A DNA stretch of 64,000 nucleotides from Denitrovibrio sp. (GTDB lineage Bacteria > Chrysiogenota > Deferribacteres > Deferribacterales > Geovibrionaceae). The translations under genes were made by a program, and so were the position numbers. How positions within the stretch are numbered: position 1 is the first letter of the stretch; each line of letters begins with the position of its first letter. The notes under the pieces are model-generated. The model ran no database searches and was not told the origin of the DNA. It saw nothing but the letters and a program-made list of their open reading frames with translations. The stretch is from contig PKTM01000028.1 of assembly GCA_002869145.1 (NCBI GenBank), positions 1 to 64,000 on the forward strand, given 5' to 3'. Positions 38,257 through 47,196 of this stretch are shown piece by piece.

Positions 38257-40381
38257 GTTCAGATGAGTGCTCAAAGCTCTGATTATTCTCTTTGCTCATA
38301 TTTCTTAAGCACTGATAAAGGTTTTTCTCTTTGTGAAGAAAAGAGATGGCCAAAGCGTAAGCGATTTCAGGTTTTTTGCTATAGAAATCCCTTTTAGACG
38401 TTATTAGTCTTAGTGATAGGGAATGAGGAATTTTTTGTCTTTTAAACTCTTTTCTGAGTACTTTTGTCGGGTTCCATTTAAATCTTTCATTCAGCTCATT
38501 ACGATTCATCAGGTCATCTTGAGGTGCTCCTGCAATATTTTTTGAAGTGAGAATGGATGTCCATCTCCCATTTTTATAAAAACCTAATGATGCCTCTATA
38601 TTATACATGCAGTAGAAATGCGGAAAATTTATGTCAGTGTCTGCTTTGTAGGTTAGTGTTAAAATTATCTCTCCTGCCACTTTTCCATCTTCTATCATGT
38701 CATCAGGCACGGGTATTCCCGGCAGTTCTATTATCTCGTTGGTCACAGCCTTACCTTCATGCAGGAAGGTTGCGTTTTTGTCATCTGAAGCTATGGCCTC
38801 CGGTGTAGTGCCATAACCTCTGAGATAACACACCTCTCTTTGATTATTGTTCAGAAAAGTGTAGTGTATCAGCATTGTCTTTGTCATATTTGTAGATTTA
38901 AAAGCGAGACTGTATTTTTCATATATTTTTGCGGCAAGAGCTGATATCAGAGGCGCAGCGTGTGAAGTTCAACTGTCTTCAGCCAGCTCGTTCTTTTCTC
39001 CAATGGAAAAAACTCCAACAGGTCTTAGCTTTCCATATCGTTTTTCGTGTGCACCGCCAAAGCTAGCTAAATCGGGTTTTATAAATCCGCACGGTCCGGG
39101 ACCGTTTCTTGAAAATAGTGACGGTGAGTATTTTTTCTGTAGGTTGGTGTCAGTGTGACTAACGGAGCCGACTGTGATAGAGTTTACACTTTCTGCGGGG
39201 GAAGTGATTTTGCTGTCGTAGCCTGACGAGCCGAATGCGTTTCCGGCTGATATGATAAAAAGTACATCATACTCATATTGAAGTTCATCCAGAACACCTG
39301 CCGCAGGGGTGAAAAAATCGCCAACCTGAATATTTGTTCCAAGAGAGATGTTGTATATTTTTACAGTTTTATGGTATTTATCCAGTGCTATACGCATGTT
39401 ACGCTCGAAGCTTTCCAGAGTGAGTCTGCTTTTGGAAGGTATCATTTCGATGTTAAGGTATGTTATGCCTCCGAACTGCTCATCCTTAGCCAAAAGCCGC
39501 CCGCATACAAATGTTCCATGACGGAAATTTTTATCATCCGTATCTACAAAAGATAGCTTTGCAAGCTCCCACTCTTTAAGAAAAGATTCTTCGGATACTC
39601 CAGAATCAACTAACCCTGCCTTCGGATACGTTTTTTCTATGTTCCTTTTGTTTATGCACTCCAGCGTAACCTCACTGTGCCTGGTGTATTGTTCAGTGAA
39701 AAATATATCAGGCTCAGGACACACAGACTGAACAAGGCTATGGGTGAAAAGTGCTTCGTGCTTGCAGGATATTTCTGATGTTTTTACTCTGACGTACTTT
39801 TGCGAGCCAATCTCTGTGAGTGAAGCGCTTGGAGCATTTGTGCCATATTTTACAAAACTCAGTAGTTTTTCTGGATCGTTTTCACTTGTGAAAAGTTTTA
39901 TTAGCGAGTGCCCTTTGTTTGTTTCCGTTATTACAGAAGCATTCAACTTGTCCTGCTCATTTATAATGTCAAGATCTGCCAGGTGGTTTAGGGATGCTCT
40001 GAAAGCTCTGTTTCTGCTATATGAAATAATACTGCATAAATGATTTAGTTTCTGTAAAGAGTTTATCGCAAAAACAAGAGTATCCTCGCTGGTGCTTGAG
40101 CTAGGACTGACATCTGCGGTTTTAAAGAAATGGTATCTGAGTGATTTTGCCAGCGAGCCTTTTTTCAGAACTAGTTTGCTGAATACCGGCATGTCGAGGT
40201 TGTGTTCAAACGATTTATAGTAATTAAAGCCGTTTTTAAGTTTTTCCGAAGTGAAGTACGGATTAAGTGCAGCTCCTCCAGCTTCTCTTGGGCCTGCTCC
40301 TCTTGCAACTCTGGGGTTTGGCCTGTACATAGACTTAGAGAACCTGAGGATGAATGGGCCGTATAGTTCGCCACTGCTCAT
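38237..40381 (-). pseudogene. Subtilisin-like (S8) serine protease, in-frame TGA at the catalytic motif
   Basis: Start at 40381 follows GGGGGAAAC. The whole frame has 714 codons: an N-terminal region of about 200 residues of unknown fold, a subtilase domain with the catalytic Asp (GLVDSGV), His (RHGTFVCG) and oxyanion Asn (SAGNAFG), then the Ser motif. At 38969-38971 a TGA stands where Gly is expected in GTSHAAP; one base change from GGA would explain it. The frame then continues into a 240-residue C-terminal beta domain. Terminated protein would lack the Ser and be inactive. It resembles stand-alone or AAA-paired subtilases of defence-type loci, but no AAA partner is present. Confidence 0.85.
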
Positions 40382-40406
40382 CAACGTTTCCCCCATATTT
40401 TGCAAA

Positions 40407-40766
40407 TCAGTTTGAGAATTCTTTAATGAGCGCCTTCACTACTGCCTCAATAATTTTGACCTTGTCGTGATTAAGCTCCGAAAGCTCATCAAGCATTTCG
40501 TCCCACCCCAAAGGGATGGCTGGGCCACCAAGGGACTGTACATCGAAATAAGAAACCCTATATTCTTTCAGAGGTCTTTTTTCAAAAAAATATCTTATAT
40601 CAACGCCATAGTGTTTTGCAACAATAGCAAGTTTTGAAGCATCTATGTTGCCGCTTTTCTCGTAATAGCTTATTACCTGCTGGGCTACGTTTAATAGCCC
40701 CCCAAGCTCTTTCTGACTGATTTTAAGCTCTTTTCTGAGTTCTTTTAATCTTCTGCCAACACACAT
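40407..40766 (-). CDS. XRE-family transcriptional regulator
   Basis: About 119 residues from ATG 40766; the longer open frame adds an implausible hydrophobic leader. HTH domain at residues about 5-60 (LKELRKELKISQKELGGLLNVAQQVISYYEKSG). The C-terminal 55 residues are unrecognised. It ends 25 bp before the protease start, so the two form an operon. The ATG lies inside one arm of a 10-bp inverted repeat, suggesting autoregulation. Confidence 0.8.
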   Translation of the reverse strand: MCVGRRLKELRKELKISQKELGGLLNVAQQVISYYEKSGNIDASKLAIVAKHYGVDIRYFFEKRPLKEYRVSYFDVQSLGGPAIPLGWDEMLDELSELNHDKVKIIEAVVKALIKEFSN

Positions 40767-40816
40767 ATTTATTATATACAGATATATTCTGTTAAAAACA
40801 AACAGAAAATATGTGT
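40761..40816. promoter_or_regulatory. Inverted repeat over the xre start, candidate operator
   Basis: ACACATATTT (40761-40770) and AAATATGTGT (40807-40816) are perfect 10-bp inverted arms 36 bp apart. They lie in the 110-bp divergent gap between the XRE gene and the HTH gene at 40877. The left arm covers the XRE start codon. Confidence 0.5.
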
Positions 40817-40876
40817 TGAAAAATACATTCATTTTGTGTATTTATATACATAAGATTTATGTGAAAGGAGGGCGCT

Positions 40877-41128
40877 ATGTCTGCACCATGCAAAGTCTGG
40901 AATGAGGAAAGTATTAGTAAGCAAGTAGAAAGTATGCAAGGAAGCAACCTGACTATATATCAGGTGGCAAGAATTCTTCAGGTTAGCCATATCACAGTCC
41001 GTAGATGGATAAAGAGTGCAAAGCTGATAGCCTGGAACACGAGCGATGAGGGTACAGGGCGTTGGCGTGTTCAGAAAAAATCGTTAGAGGAGTTTCTTCA
41101 GGAGCGAAGCTGTATGAACTTGGATTAG
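40877..41128 (+). CDS. Small helix-turn-helix (excisionase/MerR-like) DNA-binding protein
   Basis: 83 residues with the HTH_17 pattern LTIYQVARILQVSHITVRRWIKSAKL and a short wing region. A strong AAGGAGG precedes the ATG. Divergent from the XRE-protease operon, so it may share the operator. Similar proteins act as excisionases or as local regulators; no integrase is nearby to support excision. Confidence 0.75.
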   Translation: MSAPCKVWNEESISKQVESMQGSNLTIYQVARILQVSHITVRRWIKSAKLIAWNTSDEGTGRWRVQKKSLEEFLQERSCMNLD

Positions 41129-41159
41129 TGAAGCAAAGCTTTTAATATGTTTATCAAAC

Positions 41160-41543
41160 TTATTTGATTTTACAGTAACAGCGGTTTTTGTCTTCCAGAT
41201 ATTCGATGATGACAGTTTCGCCGTTATCTACAATAGTCCATTCGCAGCAGTCTATGGGAAAGCTGGAAGTTATAAGCTGTGCGCTGAGTGTTAAATTTGT
41301 GAGTTTCGTGTCTATGTGCACTTTAGTGTTAGGGTCGAAGACATAGTGGTCTTCAACTCTGTTTCGTCTGTTGATGAGCCTTACACCAAGAAGGTGAGGA
41401 GAAATATTTTCAAAAAAGATACCTCGTATGTTTTCCTGAGCTACAGACTGAGCAGGAAAAAATGCAGCAATCATTGAGAGTAGTATAATATATCTGATAG
41501 GGTTAATCGTTTTCCCCCTTGGTTTCGTTATCAAAAAGAGCAT
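41160..41543 (-). CDS. Small secreted protein, unknown function
   Basis: 127 residues. A convincing signal peptide (NPIRYIILLSMIAAFFPAQSVAQ) lies at about 14-36. The mature part of about 90 residues has four Cys (FPIDCCEW and CYCKIK), suggesting disulfide bonds. The start is uncertain because the open frame overlaps the ftsY end by 41 bp. Family not recognised. Periplasmic location is likely. Confidence 0.6.
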   Translation of the reverse strand: MLFLITKPRGKTINPIRYIILLSMIAAFFPAQSVAQENIRGIFFENISPHLLGVRLINRRNRVEDHYVFDPNTKVHIDTKLTNLTLSAQLITSSFPIDCCEWTIVDNGETVIIEYLEDKNRCYCKIK

Positions 41544-42654
41544 CTACAAAATCAGAGGCATTGAACGGTTTCAAATCGTCAACACCTTCGCCGAATCCAA
41601 TGAACTTCACAGGGACGCCAAGCTCATCAACTATGCCTATAATAGCTCCCCCTTTTGCTGTTCCATCCAGCTTGGTAAGGACAAGCCCAGTTATGCCTAT
41701 ATCCTCATTGAACTTCTGTGCTTGTGAGATGGCATTTTGTCCGCTGGTGGCATCCAGCACAAGGAGTATTTCATGAGGTGCATAAGGAAGCTCTCTTTTA
41801 GCGACACGTGTTATTTTTTCAAGCTCTTTCATCAGATTGACTTTGTTTTGGAGCCTGCCGGCTGTGTCTGCTATAAGCACATCCACACCTTTTGATCTGC
41901 ATGACTGGATAGCATCAAAGATAACAGCGGCGCTGTCTGAGCCTTCGGACTGTTTTATAACAGGCACGCCCACTCTGTCGCCCCACACGCAAAGCTGGTC
42001 TATGGCTGCGGCACGAAAAGTATCACCAGCGGCCAGAGTAGTTGATAGCCCCTGCTCTTTGAACATCTTTGCCATTTTAGCTATGCTTGTGGTTTTTCCG
42101 GCGCCGTTTACGCCCAGAACAACTATTACATAAGGTTTATCCTGAGTGGTGTTTAAATCATTTGGTATATCTAGAATGTTAAGTATGTGTTTTTTGAGCG
42201 AGTTTTTCAGCTCTTCCGGATTTTTCAGCTTTTTACGCGAGAGCTCGTCCCGGACGTTTTCTATTATCTTCATAGTGGTGTTAACGCCAATATCTGAAGT
42301 GATGAAAAGTTCTTCTAACTCTTCCAGAAGGTCTTCGTCTATCTCTTTTTTGCCAGTGAAGATGGATTCCATCCCGCCGACAAGTTTGCCGGAAGTTTTG
42401 GAAAGTCCTTTTTTTAGCCTTTTAAAGAAGCCGTATTTAATAGCGGGTTTTTCAGCATAGTCCTGATCCATAGCTGCTAAACGCACTTCCTGCTCTGGGG
42501 CTGGTTCTTCCGCCACGGTTTCCGGTTCTTCCAAAGTCTCAGGTTCCGGAGTATCGCTTACATCCGAATCTGATTCTTCCTGAACCTCATCTTGTTTATC
42601 TATCTCATCAGACTTAACGTCATCTTTCTTCTTAAAAATACTGAAAAAGCCCAT
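41503..42654 (-). CDS. ftsY: Signal recognition particle receptor FtsY
   Basis: Start at 42654 is chosen for the GGAGG spaced 6 nt upstream. About 383 residues: an acidic N-terminal A domain, then the helical N domain (about 85-165) and the GTPase G domain with GVNGAGKTT, DTFRAAA, DTAGRLQNK and TKLDGTAKGG. It receives ribosome-SRP complexes at the inner membrane. Probably monocistronic, with the small secreted-protein gene overlapping its end. Confidence 0.96.
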   Translation of the reverse strand: MGFFSIFKKKDDVKSDEIDKQDEVQEESDSDVSDTPEPETLEEPETVAEEPAPEQEVRLAAMDQDYAEKPAIKYGFFKRLKKGLSKTSGKLVGGMESIFTGKKEIDEDLLEELEELFITSDIGVNTTMKIIENVRDELSRKKLKNPEELKNSLKKHILNILDIPNDLNTTQDKPYVIVVLGVNGAGKTTSIAKMAKMFKEQGLSTTLAAGDTFRAAAIDQLCVWGDRVGVPVIKQSEGSDSAAVIFDAIQSCRSKGVDVLIADTAGRLQNKVNLMKELEKITRVAKRELPYAPHEILLVLDATSGQNAISQAQKFNEDIGITGLVLTKLDGTAKGGAIIGIVDELGVPVKFIGFGEGVDDLKPFNASDFVDALFDNETKGEND

Positions 42655-42719
42655 GATTCCTCCTGAGAAGCGGCTCATTATAGGCAGATTCTGCGGCTAT
42701 GTAAAAGAAAATTTTAAAT

Positions 42720-43766
42720 TTATTTTACAACTCTGTTTTGCCTTATCTGACACGGGAAATATTTTTCAAAATCCTCTCGTTCACCTGGGTCATAACCGAG
42801 TGTCTTTTTCCAGACAGATTCGTGCTCCATGCAGAAATATACAAACACATCTTTCCAATGTCTGCGGAGTTCTTTTACAAAAAAATCCAGCATATGCACT
42901 CGCAAAGGCTTAAAGTAGCGCATCTTCCCGTCCATGGTTTTCACATATTCGCTTTGGAGCAGAAGCGATCTGTCGAACTTCCCACGGACAATATCCAGAA
43001 GCTCTGGTATGAATCGGAATGTGGATACACTGATGTATTCTACAGAACTTTCAGGCACAGAGTTTACCATCTTCTCTAAAACATCTGAATAGCCCTTTTC
43101 AAAATCCTGATAGTATACAAGCGGGTCGAAATGGAAGCCGATTTTATACCCATAGTCAGCGCATATCTTTGCCGCTTTCAGCCTGTTTGCAAGTGAGGCC
43201 GCTCCATGCTCCTCTTTTTCGATAATCTCCTGAGGGTTAAGACTCCACGAAACCATCATGTTTTTTGGGTTAATATTCAGCAGATTTTTAATATTTACGG
43301 ATTTTGTTTTAAACTCAAAGAGCAGGTTCTCTGCGCTATTAACACTTTCGGCAATAAAACCGCTGAAATTAAGTATATGGTCAATGGCAAGGCTGTCGGA
43401 CAGTTCACCAGTTCCCAGCCTGTAAAACTTGTCTTTTGGCAGGTTGAGAATATCGTTTTTGACCCCTTCGAAATCTGCGTAAACCTTTATATATTCGTGA
43501 TTCAGATAGGACTGCAATATGCAGTAGGTGCAGTCGAAAGGGCAGCCTTCTGCGACATCCGCTACATAGTAGTCACAGCATCTGTAAATATTTGTAGCCG
43601 GGCATCTGTGAACAAAGCTGTTTGGGCCGGATGTTATGTGTATGCAGTTTTTGTTGTTAGGTATCTGCTCACCTTCTGTTATAAACTCTACATCGGAGCA
43701 GTTCTTTAATGCATTTTTAGCAGGCCAGCTGTCAGCCGCCTGCCTGTCAATAAATATTCTGCTCAT
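42720..43766 (-). CDS. Spore-photoproduct-lyase-family radical SAM protein
   Basis: About 348 residues. The radical SAM cluster motif is CPFDCTYC near residue 78, the C-terminal Cys is in FCMEHESVW near residue 315, and the SPL pattern HCPATNIYRCCDYYV-like precedes the cluster. Members in spore formers repair the thymine photodimer 5-thyminyl-5,6-dihydrothymine. No sporulation genes are visible here, so the substrate is uncertain. The ATG at 43766 overlaps the end of the upstream gene by 20 bp (43747-43766), indicating coupling. Confidence 0.85.
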   Translation of the reverse strand: MSRIFIDRQAADSWPAKNALKNCSDVEFITEGEQIPNNKNCIHITSGPNSFVHRCPATNIYRCCDYYVADVAEGCPFDCTYCILQSYLNHEYIKVYADFEGVKNDILNLPKDKFYRLGTGELSDSLAIDHILNFSGFIAESVNSAENLLFEFKTKSVNIKNLLNINPKNMMVSWSLNPQEIIEKEEHGAASLANRLKAAKICADYGYKIGFHFDPLVYYQDFEKGYSDVLEKMVNSVPESSVEYISVSTFRFIPELLDIVRGKFDRSLLLQSEYVKTMDGKMRYFKPLRVHMLDFFVKELRRHWKDVFVYFCMEHESVWKKTLGYDPGEREDFEKYFPCQIRQNRVVK

Positions 43767-44559
43767 CAAGAAACCTGTAAATATTTTCTATTTTTTCTAT
43801 GTCGTCACCCAGATATTTTACTTTTTGTTTTAACTCATCAGGAGAGTTTATTTTGAAGCTAACCGTAAGTTCTGCTGTTTCGAAGCTGTTATCGGAAAAG
43901 ATATCCGCTTTCATACCAGCTGTTAGGTTCTGCATCTGTTTCATGAAGCTGAGCCTTGTCATATCTTTTTTTGCAGTGAGCTTCTTCAATAGATCAGGAC
44001 CTATCTCCTCATCTTTTGTCGAAGCCTGCATATCAAAAAGCAGGTTAACCATTTTCCGAAATTCCTGAACTGAAATATCTTTGTCGTCCACTGTGTTTTT
44101 GACAAATCTGCGAAACTCTTTCTCCAGCTTATCGAAAACCGCTATGGTCTTAACAGGTATAGGTTTTACTGAGAGGTACCGCATTAAAACCGGACAGAAG
44201 TGTGTTACACTCTTCAATGTTTCAAAGTTCTTATCCCCTTTTATGTTGTGAAAGCTGAAAGCCTCAATCTTCTTTTTGTCTATTTTCAGCCTGTCGCATA
44301 TAACGGTAAGGTTTGCAAGTTCCACAGTGTTCAGCGTGGATATGCCATATAACGAGACAGACCTGTTCAGCGCTTCAGCAAGGCTTTGCGTTTCACAAAG
44401 GAAGTAGTCTTTGAAATAGATGTCAAAGGTGTTCAACTGAAAAAACTCACCATCTATCTCCGTAACAGCGGGGGGATAAACCGGATCGTCATCAGTTTTT
44501 CTATATATCCAGTTAAGGCTTTTGGATGGGGTTATGCCCGAAATTATTCTATTTTTCAT
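43747..44559 (-). CDS. Conserved-looking protein of unknown function coupled to the SPL-like gene
   Basis: 270 residues, mixed helical, without signal peptide or membrane segments. Charged C-terminal half (DELKQKVKYLGDDIEKIENIYRFLDEQ). No family recognised. Its 3' end overlaps the start of the SPL-like radical SAM gene, so it may be a partner or a regulator. The ribosome site is weak. Confidence 0.6.
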   Translation of the reverse strand: MKNRIISGITPSKSLNWIYRKTDDDPVYPPAVTEIDGEFFQLNTFDIYFKDYFLCETQSLAEALNRSVSLYGISTLNTVELANLTVICDRLKIDKKKIEAFSFHNIKGDKNFETLKSVTHFCPVLMRYLSVKPIPVKTIAVFDKLEKEFRRFVKNTVDDKDISVQEFRKMVNLLFDMQASTKDEEIGPDLLKKLTAKKDMTRLSFMKQMQNLTAGMKADIFSDNSFETAELTVSFKINSPDELKQKVKYLGDDIEKIENIYRFLDEQNIY

Positions 44560-44599
44560 ATTAATGATAATATTTCACAAAATCAGTAAATTACAAGAA

Positions 44600-45490
44600 T
44601 TAAATGTTAGACAGTTTTGTTTTGCAAAGTGCAGAAGCACCTGAAAGTCCTGCGGTATTTTTCAAAGTGGAGAGTTCTATGCTCACACGGTTTTTATACG
44701 CAGGATAAATATTTTTTGAAAATATTTTAAGTGTATGAGGTAGAAAAATATCAGACATCTCTGATATTCCGCCGCCTATCTTTATATTTTCCGGAACCAG
44801 TATATTAGCCAGACTTGCCATCCCTACACCCAAGTACCCTCCAAACACCTCAAATGTAAGAGCAGCAACCTTATCTCCCGCCTTTGCGGCATTATAGATA
44901 ACATTGACGTTTTCTGCCTCTTTTCCGTTAGAGAGCGATCTGTAGGTTTGTATTATCCCTCCTATGCTTGCATATGTTTCGAGACACCCTCGTTTCCCGC
45001 AGCCGCACTGTCTGCCGTCCGGGGTTAAATTTATGTGTCCAGCCTCAAAGAGCGATATGTCAGATGTTAGCAATTCTCCGTTCAAAACCGCACCGCCGCC
45101 AAGCCCTGTGCCTATAGTGAGGAATATCATATTTTTGATATTGCCCTTCTCTACAAAATAGTACTCGCCAAGTGCTGCCAGATTAGCATCATTTTCTATG
45201 AAGACAGGTTTTTCGAGTGATTTTTCCAGATCGTTTTTCAGGTTTTGCCCGGTTAGGCAGACCAGATTCGGACAAAAAAGCACTTCTCCTGTTTCTGGAG
45301 CGCAGGTGCCCGGAACAGCCACAGCACAAGCATCAAAGCTGTCGATTTTGTCAGCAACAGAGCCTATCACTTCGAGTATCTCTTCATACATCTCAGGGGT
45401 GCGCACAGTCATCCTGTCCAGACAGTTACCTTCCGTGTCGGTGAGACAAGATTTAATATTTGTTCCGCCTATGTCGATACATAAGAACAT
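44600..45490 (-). CDS. ROK-family sugar kinase (glucokinase-like)
   Basis: 296 residues. The phosphate-binding loop DIGGTNIKSCL is at the start, the catalytic region IENDANLAALGEYYF is near 100, and the ROK zinc motif GHINLTPDGRQCGCGKRGC is near 150-168. It phosphorylates a hexose, probably glucose or an amino sugar, with ATP. A GGGG ribosome site lies in the end of the Fic-like gene, whose stop is only 2 bp before the ATG, so they share a transcript. Confidence 0.9.
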   Translation of the reverse strand: MFLCIDIGGTNIKSCLTDTEGNCLDRMTVRTPEMYEEILEVIGSVADKIDSFDACAVAVPGTCAPETGEVLFCPNLVCLTGQNLKNDLEKSLEKPVFIENDANLAALGEYYFVEKGNIKNMIFLTIGTGLGGGAVLNGELLTSDISLFEAGHINLTPDGRQCGCGKRGCLETYASIGGIIQTYRSLSNGKEAENVNVIYNAAKAGDKVAALTFEVFGGYLGVGMASLANILVPENIKIGGGISEMSDIFLPHTLKIFSKNIYPAYKNRVSIELSTLKNTAGLSGASALCKTKLSNI

Positions 45491-45492
45491 CT

Positions 45493-46581
45493 TTACCCCA
45501 GTACAAATCTGTTAAAACAGCATTTATCAGCTTCAAAGACTATCAGGTTTAACTCTTTCATCCTCTTTATATCGTTTCTGGCTGTGTTTTCGGTAACATT
45601 TCGGTAAAGCCCAGCAAAAACAGGATTTGTGAGTAGTTCGTGGAGATCGAAAGGCTTGTCATAGCTGTATATTATTTCAAGCAGGTCTTTTTGTCTTTCG
45701 GTAATCTTTTTCATTGAACGCAGTTTGCGAATGTATTCACGTACGCTTATGGCACGAAGTCCTGTTACAGCCATATCTGTTATAAGTTTATATGCCCTGA
45801 CAGAACCCTCCAGACAGAAAATCAGGAAAGGCGTCATATCGAAGCCGCCTGTTTTTTCGTTTTTTATGAATGCTTTAATGTAGTCTTTGTTATTTCTTTT
45901 ATAATACTGTGAAAGCACATGAGGAATGTAGGGCATACCAGCATTTGTAAAGATGAGAGCCTCAACCGCCCTAGCTGTGCGGCCATTTCCATTGGAAAAA
46001 GGCTGAAGCATTCCTAAGTGGTAATGAGCCAGAAAAGCCCTGATAGCAGGGTGGTGATTCTGCATGTCAGAAGATGAGAACCAGTTGCAGAATTCCGCAG
46101 TGAGCTCATCCATCGAGCCGATTGGCGGTTTATAGTCTGTGTTCACCGCTGAGCGGTCTTTTGAGCGGTAAACACCTGGAAGCCCCTCTGAGGTATCTAT
46201 CGTAAACATAATATGAAGTTTTATGATGTTTTCAGTGTTTAATTCAAAATTATTATGGTTTTTTTCAATAAATTCGAATGTACGCCTGATGTTGTTCACA
46301 AATCTGCTTTGAAGCTCACTCAGTTCGTGATCGTTGCCTGATAGAAAATTTCGGACATCCTGCTCCTCTATGTCTGGTTTGCCTATGGCTGCTGTGGAAA
46401 AAACAGATGAGACAAAAAGCTCCCCAGTGAGAAATTTGCGAACCTCAGGAACTATGGGCAGATTGGTGAAGTGGGAGTGCCGCACATCCAGCTCTCTGAG
46501 CAGAAGACCAATTTGTTCCCTGTCATATTTGTCGCTGAAATGCACATCTTCGTATACATCGGTAATAACTTTTCTAATCAT
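45493..46581 (-). CDS. Fic-like protein with Gln in place of the catalytic His, C-terminal wHTH
   Basis: 362 residues. The Fic core near residue 190 reads QPFSNGNGRTAR; the canonical motif is HPFx[D/E]GNGRxxR. The His that deprotonates the target and the acidic metal ligand are therefore replaced by Gln and Asn. The inhibitory-helix area reads FSTAAIGKP without the usual Glu. The C-terminal 65 residues form a winged helix (RNVTENTARNDIKRMKELNLI). AMP transfer seems unlikely unless chemistry is altered. A DNA-binding or nucleotide-sensing role is possible. Upstream of the ROK kinase in one operon. Confidence 0.8.
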   Translation of the reverse strand: MIRKVITDVYEDVHFSDKYDREQIGLLLRELDVRHSHFTNLPIVPEVRKFLTGELFVSSVFSTAAIGKPDIEEQDVRNFLSGNDHELSELQSRFVNNIRRTFEFIEKNHNNFELNTENIIKLHIMFTIDTSEGLPGVYRSKDRSAVNTDYKPPIGSMDELTAEFCNWFSSSDMQNHHPAIRAFLAHYHLGMLQPFSNGNGRTARAVEALIFTNAGMPYIPHVLSQYYKRNNKDYIKAFIKNEKTGGFDMTPFLIFCLEGSVRAYKLITDMAVTGLRAISVREYIRKLRSMKKITERQKDLLEIIYSYDKPFDLHELLTNPVFAGLYRNVTENTARNDIKRMKELNLIVFEADKCCFNRFVLG

Positions 46582-46743
46582 AGTTTACTCTCATTAGTAT
46601 CAGATTATAAACATTATATCTCACCAGCGTTCATTTGAAAACATCAGTATTAAATCTCAATGATATGCTTTTGTAACCCTATCGTAATTAAACATATTAA
46701 TATTCAAAATTTCGTAAAATCCTCATAAAAAACGGAGCTTGAA

Positions 46744-47196
46744 ATGGGCAGAATTACAAAAGATGTCTGGGTGCTGATGCGCAGAGACTATGAGGAGGGG
46801 CTTTACGATCTGGGGGAACTTGCAGCCTCGGCAGATCTGAAACTGGAAACGGTAAGAAAACGGGCAGGTGCGGAAGGGTGGAAACGCCCTCAGTCTGACA
46901 GGACACTACGCAGGCTTAAGAACCATCGTGTTCAGATGCTTGAGGCTATATGCAACAGCACAATGGAGGGGTTGAAAAAAGCAGATGATCTGCTTTTGGA
47001 GTGTGACTGTCTCCGTGATGTGGAGGTGCATTCCAAAACGGTTAAAAACTACAAAGATATATGCATTGGTAAATCTCCCGATGAAATGCTTAAAGAGGAG
47101 CAGAGCGCAAAACCCGGCATTGCAGAGCTTCAGGCGGAGCTTGAGACACTCAGTGACGAGGATGTAAACGCTATACTTTATGAATCTGAGAAGTGA
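46744..47196 (+). CDS. Phage terminase small subunit-like protein (Mu gp27 type)
   Basis: 150 residues. An N-terminal HTH (EEGLYDLGELAASADLKLET, then VRKRAGAEGWKRP) as in small terminases that bind packaging sites, followed by a helical oligomerisation region. ACGGAGC lies 7 nt upstream of the ATG. Its stop overlaps the terminase start by 17 bp. Identification rests on the HTH, size and position before the large subunit. Confidence 0.75.
   Translation: MGRITKDVWVLMRRDYEEGLYDLGELAASADLKLETVRKRAGAEGWKRPQSDRTLRRLKNHRVQMLEAICNSTMEGLKKADDLLLECDCLRDVEVHSKTVKNYKDICIGKSPDEMLKEEQSAKPGIAELQAELETLSDEDVNAILYESEK

Noticed and set aside
38969-38971. Alternative genetic code with TGA read as Gly
   Set aside because: Gly fits the protease site, but several intact genes here end at TGA with tight overlaps (for example the PAS gene at 54684 and the small terminase at 47196). 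TAA/TAG interruptions also occur, so a code change does not explain the data.
40877-41128. Small HTH protein as the excisionase of the phage element
   Set aside because: No integrase or attachment-site duplication is present, and the gene is divergent from an XRE-protease operon; a local regulator is equally likely.
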